Shown here in pieces: positions 9,085 to 17,318 of a stretch of 64,000 nt of DNA (position 1 is its first letter; each line of letters starts with the position of its first letter). The DNA is taken from assembly GCF_016862215.1 (NCBI RefSeq), contig NZ_BOMN01000129.1, positions 1 to 64,000 on the forward strand. Reading direction: 5' to 3'. A model generated the notes under the pieces. It worked only from the letters and a program-made list of their open reading frames with translations. It was not told where the DNA came from and did no database searches. The stretch comes from Winogradskya humida. GTDB taxonomy: Bacteria; Actinomycetota; Actinomycetes; Mycobacteriales; Micromonosporaceae. A program made the position numbers and the translations under genes.

Positions 9085-9831
9085 CTACCCGGCTTTGCGC
9101 AGCTTTCCGGCGAGGTAGTTCAGGGACTCCTCGACGGCGGTGGGGTGATCGGCGGGGCGGTTCAGGTGGCCGTGGGTGGCGCCGCGGGCCAGGAAGGTGG
9201 TCACCGGGACGTTCGCCCCGCGCAGCTGGTGGGCGAGCAGCTCACCCGAGGCCCGGAGATCGTCGAACTCGGACAGCAGCACGTGGGCCGGGGGCAGCCC
9301 GTCCAGCCGGGCCCCGCCGGGCAGGGCGTCCGGAGGCAGGTCGGTGAGCCGGCCGACGTAGTTGCGCACCATGTCGTCGTAGCCGCCGGCGCCGGGCACC
9401 GGGTAGTGCACGAACGGGTAGGCGAGCAGGAGCAGATCCGGGGTACGCCGGCCGGCGTCGCGGGCGCGCAGTGCGGTGGACATCGCCAGCGCCGCCCCCG
9501 CGCTCGCACCGCCGATGCCGATCCGATCGGCGAAGCCCTGCGCGCACGCCCACTGCCAGACCGCGTCCACGTCGTCGACCGGCACCGGGTAGCGCACCCC
9601 GCCCGCTGCCAGCCGGTAGCCGACCGAGATGACGGTGGCCTGTGCGTGCCGGGACAGTTCGGCCGCGACCATGTCCGCCTCGGGCATGTCCAGGTCGCCG
9701 TGATTGAAGCTCCCACCGTGCGCCCAGACCAGTGCGGCGGCCGCCGGGCCTTGCTGCGGCTCGTAAATGCGCACCGGCACCGGGCCGTGCGGGCCGGAAA
9801 CGTCCCGGTCAACTCCCCGTAACATTGACAT
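9085..9831 (-). CDS. Alpha/beta hydrolase, hormone-sensitive-lipase-like
   Basis: Cytosolic esterase-type hydrolase of about 248 residues. The oxyanion-hole HGG lies in ALVWAHGGSFNHGD. The nucleophilic serine is in GIGGASAGAAL, the catalytic aspartate is probably in LLSEFDDLRASGE, and the histidine is in GATHGHLN. Two ATG codons at 9831 and 9825 could start it. The first lies exactly six bases after a TATAAT box with no ribosome site, suggesting leaderless translation. The frame continues upstream across the divergent esterase gene but without family similarity there. The substrate is unknown. Confidence 0.85.
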   Translation of the reverse strand: MSMLRGVDRDVSGPHGPVPVRIYEPQQGPAAAALVWAHGGSFNHGDLDMPEADMVAAELSRHAQATVISVGYRLAAGGVRYPVPVDDVDAVWQWACAQGFADRIGIGGASAGAALAMSTALRARDAGRRTPDLLLLAYPFVHYPVPGAGGYDDMVRNYVGRLTDLPPDALPGGARLDGLPPAHVLLSEFDDLRASGELLAHQLRGANVPVTTFLARGATHGHLNRPADHPTAVEESLNYLAGKLRKAG

Positions 9832-9837
9832 GCGTCG

Positions 9838-9843
9838 ATTATA
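9838..9843 (-). promoter_or_regulatory. TATAAT -10 box, leaderless start of the hydrolase
   Basis: Reading the minus strand, TATAAT is followed by six bases (CGACGC) and then the ATG at 9831. The predicted transcription start is therefore the A of the start codon. No ribosome-binding sequence is present. Confidence 0.65.
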
Positions 9844-9883
9844 GGGCGACTCTGGCCAGGAAAGTCGTCGAGAGAGGTGCGCC

Positions 9884-10942
9884 ATGATGGTCATCGGGAA
9901 GCGTGCACGGCGCATCGTCCTCACCGCGGCGCTCAGCCTCGGGCTCCCCCTCGGCGCGGCGATCAACGCGCCCGCCGCCGGCGCGGCGATCAGTGCGCCT
10001 GCCGCTGTCGCTGCGGCCGGGGACGGGTCGCCGACGGATACGAACATCAGCTTTGCCGGGCGGTGGAACACGACGAACAGTTCCGCGTACGTGCCGTACT
10101 GGGCCGGCGCGTACGTTCGTGTCGGTTTCACCGGCAGGACGGTCAAACTCAAGCAGCGCAACACGATCAGTTTCTGGGCGAGCATCGACGGTGGAGTGTT
10201 CACGGCTTACACCAATGTGTCCGGAACGGTCAATCTGACCCCGACGGCGCTGGCCGCGGGCAATCACACGCTGATCGTCAGCTACCGGCAGGTGGCAGGG
10301 TCGTACACCGGCGACGCGGTCTTCCAGGGGCTCACTCTGGACGCGGGCGCGACCACGTTCAAAGCGCCCGCCCGCACGAAACTGATCGAATTTGTCGGTG
10401 ACTCGATCACGGCGGGCACCACGAGCACCAAACTGGCCGTCACGGACTACGCGTTTGTGACCGGGGAGCGGCTCGGGGCCGACCACACGCAGATCGCGAT
10501 CGGTGGCATGTGCCTCTCCGAGACCACGGATGCCTGCTGGGCGCACGAGACCCGCTACTGGATGTCCAGCGGCGGCCAGGTGGACACCGACCAGTGGAAC
10601 TTCGCCCGCTACACGCCCACCGCCGTGGTGATCAACCTCGGCACCAACGACAAGAGCCACGGCGTGACCGGGGCCGCGTTCCAGGCGAAGTACACCACCT
10701 TCCTCCAGCAGATCCGGGCCAAGTTCCCCAACGCCAAGCTGGTCGCACTGCGCACCTTCATCGGCCGGTACGCCGCGGAGACGCAGGCCGCTGTCCAAGC
10801 GCGCAAAACCGCCGGCGACACCAATGTCGTTTACGTCGACACCACCGGCTGGCTGCCGTCGGATGGACTGAGCGATTCTGTCCATCCGAACGACAAAGGA
10901 CACCAGGCGATCGCCGACAAACTGACCCCGCTGCTCAGCTGA
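9884..10942 (+). CDS. Secreted SGNH/GDSL esterase with N-terminal jelly-roll (CE2-like)
   Basis: Exported hydrolase of 352 residues, probably a carbohydrate acetylesterase. A signal peptide covers about residues 1-45. An N-terminal beta-sandwich domain (about 50-155, ISFAGRWNTTNSSAYVPYWA) resembles the CE2 esterase accessory domain. The SGNH catalytic domain follows: GDSITAG with serine 174, the GTND block near 253, and DSVHPNDKGH with the catalytic Asp/His near 332-336. GAGAGG precedes the ATG. It is divergent from the hydrolase gene over about 50 bases. Along with the GH43 and rhamnogalacturonan esterase genes it supports use of acetylated plant polysaccharides. Confidence 0.9.
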   Translation: MMVIGKRARRIVLTAALSLGLPLGAAINAPAAGAAISAPAAVAAAGDGSPTDTNISFAGRWNTTNSSAYVPYWAGAYVRVGFTGRTVKLKQRNTISFWASIDGGVFTAYTNVSGTVNLTPTALAAGNHTLIVSYRQVAGSYTGDAVFQGLTLDAGATTFKAPARTKLIEFVGDSITAGTTSTKLAVTDYAFVTGERLGADHTQIAIGGMCLSETTDACWAHETRYWMSSGGQVDTDQWNFARYTPTAVVINLGTNDKSHGVTGAAFQAKYTTFLQQIRAKFPNAKLVALRTFIGRYAAETQAAVQARKTAGDTNVVYVDTTGWLPSDGLSDSVHPNDKGHQAIADKLTPLLS

Positions 10943-10958
10943 GCGAAACCAGCGCGGT

Positions 10959-11399
10959 TCAGTCGCTCCAGCCACCGATCAGGGCCGCCTGCCCCACACG
11001 TACGCCGTCAGCGCGCGCAAGGTTCCACACGGTCACGTCCTCGATCCAGAACTGCCGCCCCGTTCTCGTCACCCGCGGCCCGCGGTAACCGTCGGCGTAT
11101 CCCTTGCTCCGGACCCCGTCCAGCAGGACCTGGCGCGGCTCCCGCGCCTCCTCCCCCGCGGACAGTCGCGACGGCAGCCCGACGAACTCGTCCCACGCGT
11201 ACCCGAAATGCCTCTGCGCACTCAGATTGGCGTAGACGAACAGCGGATCCGGCGACGTGTCGTGAGCGAGCAGACCGAACGGCGCGTCGTACAACCACGC
11301 CGCGGCATCCTGCACACCCGAAGGCACGAGGGGCCGCCCGACGAGGTGCGCATAGCTGTCCGCGAGCAGCTCGGCGAATGCTTCATCGTGGCCGTTCAT
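10959..11399 (-). CDS. MEKHLA-domain (PAS-like) protein
   Basis: Soluble protein of 146 residues made of a single MEKHLA domain, a PAS-related fold. The diagnostic region runs from DAPFGLLAHDTSPDPLFVYA through SAQRHFGYAWDEFVGLPSRL to FWIEDVTVWNLARADG. Its biochemical role in bacteria is not established. The ATG overlaps the stop of the upstream reductoisomerase remnant as ATGA, so it was once translationally coupled to that gene and may now depend on a truncated leader. Its stop lies 16 bases from the converging SGNH esterase gene. Confidence 0.75.
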   Translation of the reverse strand: MNGHDEAFAELLADSYAHLVGRPLVPSGVQDAAAWLYDAPFGLLAHDTSPDPLFVYANLSAQRHFGYAWDEFVGLPSRLSAGEEAREPRQVLLDGVRSKGYADGYRGPRVTRTGRQFWIEDVTVWNLARADGVRVGQAALIGGWSD

Positions 11400-12119
11400 G
11401 CGACGAAGATATCCACCGACGGACGCAAACGCGCACACTCGCGCAGCACCTCATGGATCGGGTACGGGTTGAGCGAGTCCGTCGCCTCGATGACCGACTC
11501 GTTCGCGATCTCCGAGTACGGGTGGCCGTACTCGATGAAGCTGTCGATCTGGCCCATCATCACGCCGCAGAAGACGCCGGCGGTGAACGGATCGAGCGGC
11601 AGCTGCTCGTCGCAGATCTCGTGGGTGAGCTCCAGCCCGACCGGGTACGCGGCGGCGTACGCCCGAGCGAAGATCTCCCGCCCGGCATCGTCAAGCCGCT
11701 GATAGAGCCCGATCACCCCCGCCGAGCAGAATGGCCCGCTCCCCGGTGAGGTCGGACAGGTGTTCCGACCGCAGCGTGGTCTGGAACGTGTACGGCGCCC
11801 CCAGCCCCACCGACCAGCCAGCGCCCGATCGGTGGCCCGCCCAGTGACGTCCTGCTCAACGGCGAAGCTCGCGTTGATGCCCGCCCCGTTCGTCTCCGCG
11901 CCCTCTGCCGGCGAGCGAATCTCGCAGGTTCTGCGACTGCGCCGGCGCCTGCGGCCCCCACCCGATGACCCCGATCTGATCGACCCCCTCGAACGCCCGG
12001 GGCAGCCGGTCGAGCAGGTGCCGTCCCCCGACCACGATCCCTTCCCGGGTCTCGTTCAAGGTGATGTACTCCTTGTCGAAGACATCGGTCCGGAACTCAG
12101 CAACAGAAATTTCATCCAC
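11396..12119 (-). pseudogene. Class II (plant-type) ketol-acid reductoisomerase remnant with deletions and frameshifts
   Basis: Segments of a long-form reductoisomerase occur in order but in different frames. The N-terminal part from GTG 12119 contains GIVVGGRHLLDRLPRAFEGV and the nucleotide-binding IGVIGWGPQAPAQSQNLRDS. Near 11893-11817 another frame encodes NGAGINASFAVEQDVTGRAT. After a one-base shift, GWSVGLGAPYTFQTTLRSEH follows. From about 11716 the C-terminal frame encodes PFTAGVFCGVMMGQIDSFIE and SEIANESVIEATDSLNPYPI. Intact members are near 500-600 residues, so several hundred residues are missing. The gene cannot make an active branched-chain enzyme. The last open frame (106 codons) may still be translated ahead of the MEKHLA gene. 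Confidence 0.88.
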
Positions 12120-12150
12120 GGCCTGATGAACGGCCGCGCCGCCGCCGAGT

Positions 12151-12726
12151 TCAACGCGGATACAGATCCATTCCCGCCGCCACGGCAGCCTCGGCATACG
12201 CACTCGCCAGCGAGTCAGCCGTGGCATGCGCGTTCAGCCCGCTCGGATTCGGCACCACCCACAGGACGGCACCGGCCAGCGGGTCCGGTTGCCGCCCGGC
12301 CACAGCCTTCGGCTGACCGAAAGCCGCACGGTACGCGGTAATGCCCAGCATCGCGACGACCCGCGGCCGGATCCGGGCGACCCGCCCGGCCAAGGCGACC
12401 GCACCCGCCCGCAGCTCCTCAGTAGTCAGCTCATCAGCCCTGGCCGTCGCCTTCGCCACCAGACTCGTGATCCCGACACCCCGATCCTTGAGGTGCGCCA
12501 CATCAGCCGGATCAAACCCGCCCGACGCATCGATCACCCGATCGACGATCCCCGCCCGGAACAGCGCCGGATAGAACCTGTTCCCCCGCCGCCCGAAATG
12601 ACTCTGCGTCGCCACCGTCAGCAACCCCGGATTGATCCCGGCAAACAACAACCGAACCTCATCCCCGAGCAGATCCGGCAATGTCCCACCCCGATAACCC
12701 GCCAGCTCTGCCCGCGTGAACGTCAC
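12151..12726 (-). CDS. mug: Mismatch-specific uracil/thymine DNA glycosylase (Mug/TDG family)
   Basis: Base-excision repair enzyme of 191 residues that removes uracil or thymine from G:U and G:T mismatches. The two active-site motifs of the Mug family are present: GINPGLLTVATQSHF, with the catalytic asparagine, and the DNA-intercalating NPSGLNAHAT near the C-terminus. Length agrees with bacterial Mug proteins. The GTG start lies exactly six bases downstream of TAGGGT with no ribosome site, indicating a leaderless mRNA. It reads toward the reductoisomerase remnant and is probably monocistronic. Confidence 0.92.
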   Translation of the reverse strand: MTFTRAELAGYRGGTLPDLLGDEVRLLFAGINPGLLTVATQSHFGRRGNRFYPALFRAGIVDRVIDASGGFDPADVAHLKDRGVGITSLVAKATARADELTTEELRAGAVALAGRVARIRPRVVAMLGITAYRAAFGQPKAVAGRQPDPLAGAVLWVVPNPSGLNAHATADSLASAYAEAAVAAGMDLYPR

Positions 12727-12732
12727 CCGCGA

Positions 12733-12738
12733 ACCCTA
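12733..12738 (-). promoter_or_regulatory. TAGGGT -10 box, leaderless start of mug
   Basis: Minus strand TAGGGT, six bases (TCGCGG), then the GTG at 12726. This fits the actinobacterial TANNNT -10 element with transcription starting at the initiation codon. Confidence 0.55.
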
Positions 12739-12747
12739 CCCAGCGCG

Positions 12748-13014
12748 TCAGCCGACAACGACCAGCGCTACGACGCCCAGAACGGTGAGCCCCGCCGACC
12801 AGGCCGTGAACCACCGGGAGACGGTGGTGTCCGATGCGGCGTAGACCCCGATTCCCGCCAGGCCGCCGATGGCGAGCAGTGCGTAGCCGGGCAGCATCGG
12901 CCCGGTGCTGCTGAGAACCGCGACCAGGACCGCGACCAGTCCGAAGCCCATCGAGGCGTCCGCGGCGCGCCGCCGGATCCGCCTGACGTCCTCGTGCTCC
13001 CCGGCAACTGCCAT
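12748..13014 (-). CDS. Small membrane protein of unknown function
   Basis: An 88-residue protein with a charged cytosolic N-terminus (about 1-20, EHEDVRRIRRRAADAS). Three hydrophobic stretches follow, near residues 22-40, 42-60 and 68-87, the last ending at the C-terminus (GLTVLGVVALVVVG). I do not recognise a named family. It lies upstream of mug on the same strand, 21 bases from its start, and downstream of the NarL-type regulator genes. Codon use matches its neighbours, which supports it as real. Confidence 0.6.
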   Translation of the reverse strand: MAVAGEHEDVRRIRRRAADASMGFGLVAVLVAVLSSTGPMLPGYALLAIGGLAGIGVYAASDTTVSRWFTAWSAGLTVLGVVALVVVG

Positions 13015-13174
13015 CGCCGCCCCTCGCCTCCGACCAGGCGTCAGATCATGCCAGTCACGCCTGCGGCCCCTCGGGCCTGCTGCGTCAATGCCGCCTCCCC
13101 GACGGCGAAGTGGGACCGCTGGACGGACACCGCGGTGGCGCTGCCCGGTGAGCTCGTGACGCCGTTCGCGGACC

Positions 13175-13837
13175 TCAGCGTGTGACGGCGTCGCGGGCGG
13201 CCTGGCGGGTGGTGACGCCGAGTTTGGCGAAGATGTGATTGACGTGGGTCTTGACGGTGGCGTTGCCGATGAACAGGCGGGCGGCTATCTCGCGGTTGGC
13301 GAGGCCCTCGGCGATGAGCTGCAAGATCTCGCTCTCGCGGTCGGTGAGGCCCACTGGCCAGGTGGGACGGCCCTGGGTTGGACGGCCCTGGGTTGGACGG
13401 TACTGGGTCGGTGGGGTGGCCGCGGCGAGGAGCGCCTGCTGGGCCGGGGCGGCGAGGGTGACTTGGCCGGCTACCGCGGTGTGCAGGGCGCGGGCGAGGT
13501 CGGCGCGGCTCGCGTCCTTCGTCAGGTAGCCGCGGGCGCCCGCGGAGAGCGCGGTCAGCACGCTCTCGTCGTCGGCGTAGGTGGTGAGGACGACCACCGC
13601 CACCGCCGGGTGCGTCCGGGCGAGGCGGGCGGTGGCCTCGACGCCGTCCATTCCTGGCATGCGCAGGTCCATCAGGACGGCGTCGGGTCGGAGGGTGGCG
13701 GTCAGGGCGACCGCCTCGGCGCCGTCGGCTGCGGCTCCCACGACCTCGATGTCCGGCACCGTGCCGAGCAGGGCGACCAGGCCGGCCCGGACGCTGGTCT
13801 GGTCGTCGGCGATCAGCAGCCGCAGCGGGGTGGTCAT
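13175..13837 (-). CDS. NarL/FixJ-type response regulator
   Basis: Two-component regulator of 220 residues. The receiver domain has the phosphoacceptor in DAVLMDLRMPGMDGVEA, with the acidic pair at LIADDQ and the conserved lysine in GYLTKDASR. The C-terminal LuxR-type helix-turn-helix reads LTDRESEILQLIAEGLANRE. The linker near residues 140-155 is unusual: three near-identical QGRPT/QYRPT units encoded by a 15-base tandem repeat. Its ATG overlaps the kinase stop (ATGA), so both are made together. It probably controls the MMPL exporter transcribed away from the kinase gene. Confidence 0.93.
   Translation of the reverse strand: MTTPLRLLIADDQTSVRAGLVALLGTVPDIEVVGAAADGAEAVALTATLRPDAVLMDLRMPGMDGVEATARLARTHPAVAVVVLTTYADDESVLTALSAGARGYLTKDASRADLARALHTAVAGQVTLAAPAQQALLAAATPPTQYRPTQGRPTQGRPTWPVGLTDRESEILQLIAEGLANREIAARLFIGNATVKTHVNHIFAKLGVTTRQAARDAVTR
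13365..13409. repeat. Triple 15-bp in-frame repeat in the response-regulator linker
   Basis: Two identical copies of GGACGGCCCTGGGTT and one diverged copy lie head to tail. Each adds five residues (Gln-Gly-Arg-Pro-Thr type) to the flexible linker between the receiver and DNA-binding domains. Copy number could vary without breaking the frame. Confidence 0.9.
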
Positions 13838-14961
13838 GCGGGGACCTCGGCGCGGACGGTCCAGCCGCCGGAGTGCGTGCCCGCGCTCAGGGAGCCGCCG
13901 GCGAGCCGCAGCCGTTCGTTCATTCCCGCTAGGCCGTAACCGCCCTCCACAGAACCGACGCCGGAGCCGATTGCCGCGCCGGTGCCAGCCGGGGACAGGG
14001 CGGGCACGGCATTGTGGACGATCAAGGTGGTTCGCTGCGGGCCGTACAGAAGATCAACGGTGACGGGTACGCCCGGAGCGTGCTTGCGGGCGTTCGTCAG
14101 CGCTTCCTGTGCCGTGCGGAGCAGGGCGAGCCCGGCAGCCGGGGGCAGCGGCCGGGGCGCTCCCGTCACGGCCAGGCGGGCCTGCGCCCCGACCAGCAGG
14201 GCGAGCGTCTCGGGCAGCGGCGGGGCGTCGCTGTGCAGGGCGTGGACCGCCCGTCGCGTCTCGCGCATGCCTTCGGCGGCCAGCCCGTGGGCGTGCCGGA
14301 CCCGGTCGCGGGCGCCGCTGGTGTCGCCCGCGTCGGTGAGCAGCGCGTCCGCGAGCTCCAGCTGGATGGAGAGGTCGGCGAGCGAGTGGGCGAGGATGTC
14401 GTGGATCTCGCGGGCGATGCGGGAGCGTTCGGCAAGCGCGGCGGCTCGTTCCCGGTCGGCCTGCCCGGCCCGGGCCTCGCGCAGTTGTGCCTGCCTCAGG
14501 CCACGCGCGAGGCCGCCGGCGAAGAAGCCGCCGATCAGCGCCAGCAGGACGAGCGTCGTGCCGCCGTCGCCGCCCCCGAACGCCCAGCCGGCTCCCACCG
14601 CGGCGGCACCGGCGGCCGGCACCACCAGCGCACGGCGGCGCAGCGACGTCGCCGCGTGCAGGCACACGACCAGCATGAGGATGACGATCCAGGAACTGCC
14701 ACCGGCCACGCCGGCGAATCCGCTCGTGGACGCGACAACCACGAGCAGGCTGAGCGCGGCCGGATCGACCGGCAGCCGGTCACCGCGGCGCAGCTGCAAC
14801 GCGAGCCAGCCGGTCCAGGCCAGCACCGTCGCGATCACGCAGGCCACGATCAGGATTCCGTAAGCCGCGGGCGCGGTCGTGAACGTCAGCACCACGAAGA
14901 CCGGCAGCTCGGCCGCGCACAGCAGCCAGCTCAGCCGGGCACCACTGATCCGGAATGTCAC
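13834..14961 (-). CDS. NarL-type sensor histidine kinase (HisKA_3)
   Basis: Membrane sensor of 375 residues. The N-terminal half holds about five to six transmembrane helices (residues about 10-155) with little extracytoplasmic sequence, as in kinases that sense membrane stress or antibiotics. The HisKA_3 dimerisation motif RSRIAREIHDILAHSLADLS carries the phosphorylated histidine. The ATPase domain ends in GYGLAGMNERLRLAGGSLSA. The GTG start lies six bases after a TACGGT box. The stop overlaps the regulator start. Divergent orientation to an MMPL exporter suggests the pair controls efflux or lipid export. Confidence 0.92.
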   Translation of the reverse strand: MTFRISGARLSWLLCAAELPVFVVLTFTTAPAAYGILIVACVIATVLAWTGWLALQLRRGDRLPVDPAALSLLVVVASTSGFAGVAGGSSWIVILMLVVCLHAATSLRRRALVVPAAGAAAVGAGWAFGGGDGGTTLVLLALIGGFFAGGLARGLRQAQLREARAGQADRERAAALAERSRIAREIHDILAHSLADLSIQLELADALLTDAGDTSGARDRVRHAHGLAAEGMRETRRAVHALHSDAPPLPETLALLVGAQARLAVTGAPRPLPPAAGLALLRTAQEALTNARKHAPGVPVTVDLLYGPQRTTLIVHNAVPALSPAGTGAAIGSGVGSVEGGYGLAGMNERLRLAGGSLSAGTHSGGWTVRAEVPA

Positions 14962-14967
14962 CGCTTC

Positions 14968-14973
14968 ACCGTA
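14968..14973 (-). promoter_or_regulatory. TACGGT -10 box, leaderless start of the kinase gene
   Basis: Minus strand TACGGT, then GAAGCG, then the GTG at 14961. Spacing is exactly six bases and there is no ribosome-binding site, so a leaderless transcript is likely. Confidence 0.55.
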
Positions 14974-14994
14974 CGGCCGCCGGGGCTTTCGCGA

Positions 14995-15047
14995 ATCAGA
15001 CCACGGGTGGAGAAAAAATCAACCCGGCTGTAAGACCACGGTCTGAT
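14995..15047. promoter_or_regulatory. Repeated AGACCACGG elements upstream of the MMPL exporter
   Basis: AGACCACGG occurs at 14998-15006 and again at 15033-15041. The second copy is part of the palindrome AGACCACGGTCT (15033-15044). The outer sequences ATCAGACC (14995-15002) and GGTCTGAT (15040-15047) are inverted repeats. The pair sits between the divergent kinase and exporter promoters and is a likely regulator-binding region. Confidence 0.5.
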
Positions 15048-15080
15048 GCCACCGGCCGGCGACGTTCGCAGACTTGCCGC

Positions 15081-17180
15081 ATGGCTCGTCTACTCGCACG
15101 CATCGGCGGCTTCAGCGCCCGCCGCCGGTGGCTCATCGTCGTTCTCTGGATCGCTCTGCTCGCCGCCGCGGCCGGTGGCGCCGCCGCCTGGTCGAAGCCG
15201 CTCGACCCGGACTTCACCATCGACGGGCTGGCCTCGGTCGGCACGCTGCAGCGCATCGACGCCGAGTTCGGGATCGGCGACGACCCGGGCGGCGACATCG
15301 TCTTCGCCGCTCCGGCGGGACAGACGCTGACCGCCGGCGACAAGGCGACCATCACGAGGCTGAGCAGCGATATCGCCGCCCTGCCCGGGGTCGCCTCCGC
15401 TCCTGCGACAACCCTGTCACCCGGCGGGCGGGTGGGTCTGCTGTCCGTCACGCTGACCGGTGACGACGTGCCCGCGGGGCTCGCCGGGGTGGTTGACGCC
15501 GCCCGGGGTCCGGGGCTGCGGATCGAGCTGTCCGCCGGGCTCGCACCGGCGGCGGAGTCCAGCAGCAGCACCGACATCGGGTTGCTGATCGCGCTGGTCG
15601 TGCTTGTCGTGACGTTCGGGTCGCTGGTCGCGGCCGGCGTGCCTCTGGTCACCGCACTGCTCGGGCTCGGGGTCAGCCTCGCCGGCATCTATGCGGCCAC
15701 GCGGTTCATCGCGCTCAGTGACGTGGCGCCGTCGCTGGCCCTGTTGCTCGGTCTCGCCGTCGGGATCGACTACGCGCTGTTCGTGGTGAACCGGCACCGG
15801 CGGCAGCTGATCGACGGGATACCCGTACAACAATCCATCGCCCTAGCCGTCGGCACCGCCGGCACCGCGGTGGTCTTCGCCGCGCTCACCGTGATCATCG
15901 CCCTGGCCGGGCTGGCCGTGATGCGCGTCGGCTTCCTGACCCAGATGGGCGTCTCCGCCGCCGTCGCCGTCGCGATCGCGATGCTGATCACGGTGACGCT
16001 CACCCCCGCCCTGCTGAGCATCGCCGGCCCGCGCATCCTCGGCCGCCGCACCCGCCGCCGGCTCGCGACGGGCACGGTGCCGGCCGGCGGGAAGTACGCC
16101 CTGCGCTGGGCGGGTTGGATCGCGCGCTTCCCGGTGCTCGGTGTCCTCATCCCGGTCGTCCTGCTCGGCGCGCTCGCCGTCCCGGTGCTGCACCTGCGGC
16201 TCGGGCTGCCGACCGACGGTTCCGAGCCGTCCACGTCGACGGTCCGGCAGGCGTACGACCTGAAGGCCGCCGGGTTCGGCGCCGGCGTCAACGCACCGAT
16301 CCTGGTCGTCGGCACCGCCGCGGCCGAGCAGGGACTCGACGCGGCGCCGGGAGTGGCCAGGGTCGTGCCCAGCGGTGAGCACAGTGGACAGGTGCTGCTG
16401 ACGGTCTACCCCACCGGCGGCCCGGACGCGGAATCCACCACCACACTGGTCCACGACCTGCGCGAACGCCCGGGGCTCGAGGTGACCGGCAGCACCGCCA
16501 TCGCCATCGACGTCTCCGACCTGCTCGCGGCTCGGCTCCCCGGCTACCTCGCGCTGATCATCGGGTTCGCGTTCCTGCTGCTGCTCGTGGTGTTCCGCTC
16601 GGTGCTGGTCGCGCTGAAAGCGGTCATCAGCTTCCTGCTCAGCCTCGGCGCGGCGCTCGGCTGCACGGTCCTGGTGTTCCAGCAGGGCCACCTCGCCGGC
16701 CCGGTCGGCGTCGACCCCGCCGGGCCGCTGCTCAGCTTCCTTCCGGTGATCGTGATCGGGGTGCTCTTCGGCCTCTCCATGGACTACGAGATGTTCCTGC
16801 TCACCGGCATCCACGAGGAACACGCCCACGGCGCCGACCCCCGCACCGCCGTCCGCACCGGATTCGCCCACGGCGCCAAGGTCATCGCCGCCGCGGCCCT
16901 CATCATGATCGGCGTCTTCGGCTCCGGCGCCCTGGGCCACGGCGACAACACGATCAAACCCATCGCCTTCAGCCTCGCTGCCGGGACTCTGGCCGACGCC
17001 TTCCTCGTACGCATGATGCTCGTCCCCGCCGTGATGACGCTCTTCGGGCGTGCGGCCTGGTGGCTCCCCCGCTGGCTCAACCGCCTCCTGCCCCACCTCG
17101 ACATCGAGGGCTCACGACTCGCGCCGGCCACCCCGCCCGGTGAGCGCTCCGCACCGCTGTATGCATCGGCGGGGAAGTGA
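15081..17180 (+). CDS. MMPL/RND-family membrane exporter
   Basis: Large inner-membrane transporter of 699 residues with about twelve helices in two halves. Each half begins with one helix and a large extracytoplasmic loop (residues about 38-175 and 395-510). The MMPL signature GLAVGIDYALFVVNRHRRQL lies near residue 235 and the paired GLSMDYEMFLLTGIHEEHAH near 570. Family members export lipids, siderophores or antibiotics using proton motive force. The ATG at 15081 gives the typical start MARLLARIGGFSARRRW. It is divergent from a NarL-type two-component system that probably controls it. Confidence 0.92.
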   Translation: MARLLARIGGFSARRRWLIVVLWIALLAAAAGGAAAWSKPLDPDFTIDGLASVGTLQRIDAEFGIGDDPGGDIVFAAPAGQTLTAGDKATITRLSSDIAALPGVASAPATTLSPGGRVGLLSVTLTGDDVPAGLAGVVDAARGPGLRIELSAGLAPAAESSSSTDIGLLIALVVLVVTFGSLVAAGVPLVTALLGLGVSLAGIYAATRFIALSDVAPSLALLLGLAVGIDYALFVVNRHRRQLIDGIPVQQSIALAVGTAGTAVVFAALTVIIALAGLAVMRVGFLTQMGVSAAVAVAIAMLITVTLTPALLSIAGPRILGRRTRRRLATGTVPAGGKYALRWAGWIARFPVLGVLIPVVLLGALAVPVLHLRLGLPTDGSEPSTSTVRQAYDLKAAGFGAGVNAPILVVGTAAAEQGLDAAPGVARVVPSGEHSGQVLLTVYPTGGPDAESTTTLVHDLRERPGLEVTGSTAIAIDVSDLLAARLPGYLALIIGFAFLLLLVVFRSVLVALKAVISFLLSLGAALGCTVLVFQQGHLAGPVGVDPAGPLLSFLPVIVIGVLFGLSMDYEMFLLTGIHEEHAHGADPRTAVRTGFAHGAKVIAAAALIMIGVFGSGALGHGDNTIKPIAFSLAAGTLADAFLVRMMLVPAVMTLFGRAAWWLPRWLNRLLPHLDIEGSRLAPATPPGERSAPLYASAGK

Positions 17181-17236
17181 ACACGCAGTCGGTTTCGTCT
17201 CCGTTTGCGTCTGCGTCGCCGGCTGGGGTGATGTCC

Positions 17237-17273
17237 GCTGCCCGAATTCTGACCGTCGGTCGCGGTGGGCAGC
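17237..17273. terminator. Nested hairpin between convergent genes, candidate bidirectional terminator
   Basis: GCTGCCC at 17237-17243 pairs with GGGCAGC at 17267-17273. The loop contains a smaller GACC-GTC-GGTC hairpin. It lies between the ends of the MMPL gene and the convergent esterase gene. There is no U-tract, as is usual in actinomycetes. Confidence 0.45.
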
Positions 17274-17318
17274 CGCACGACGACCACCTGCACCAGGCAA
17301 GGAATCCGCCGGGCTGGG

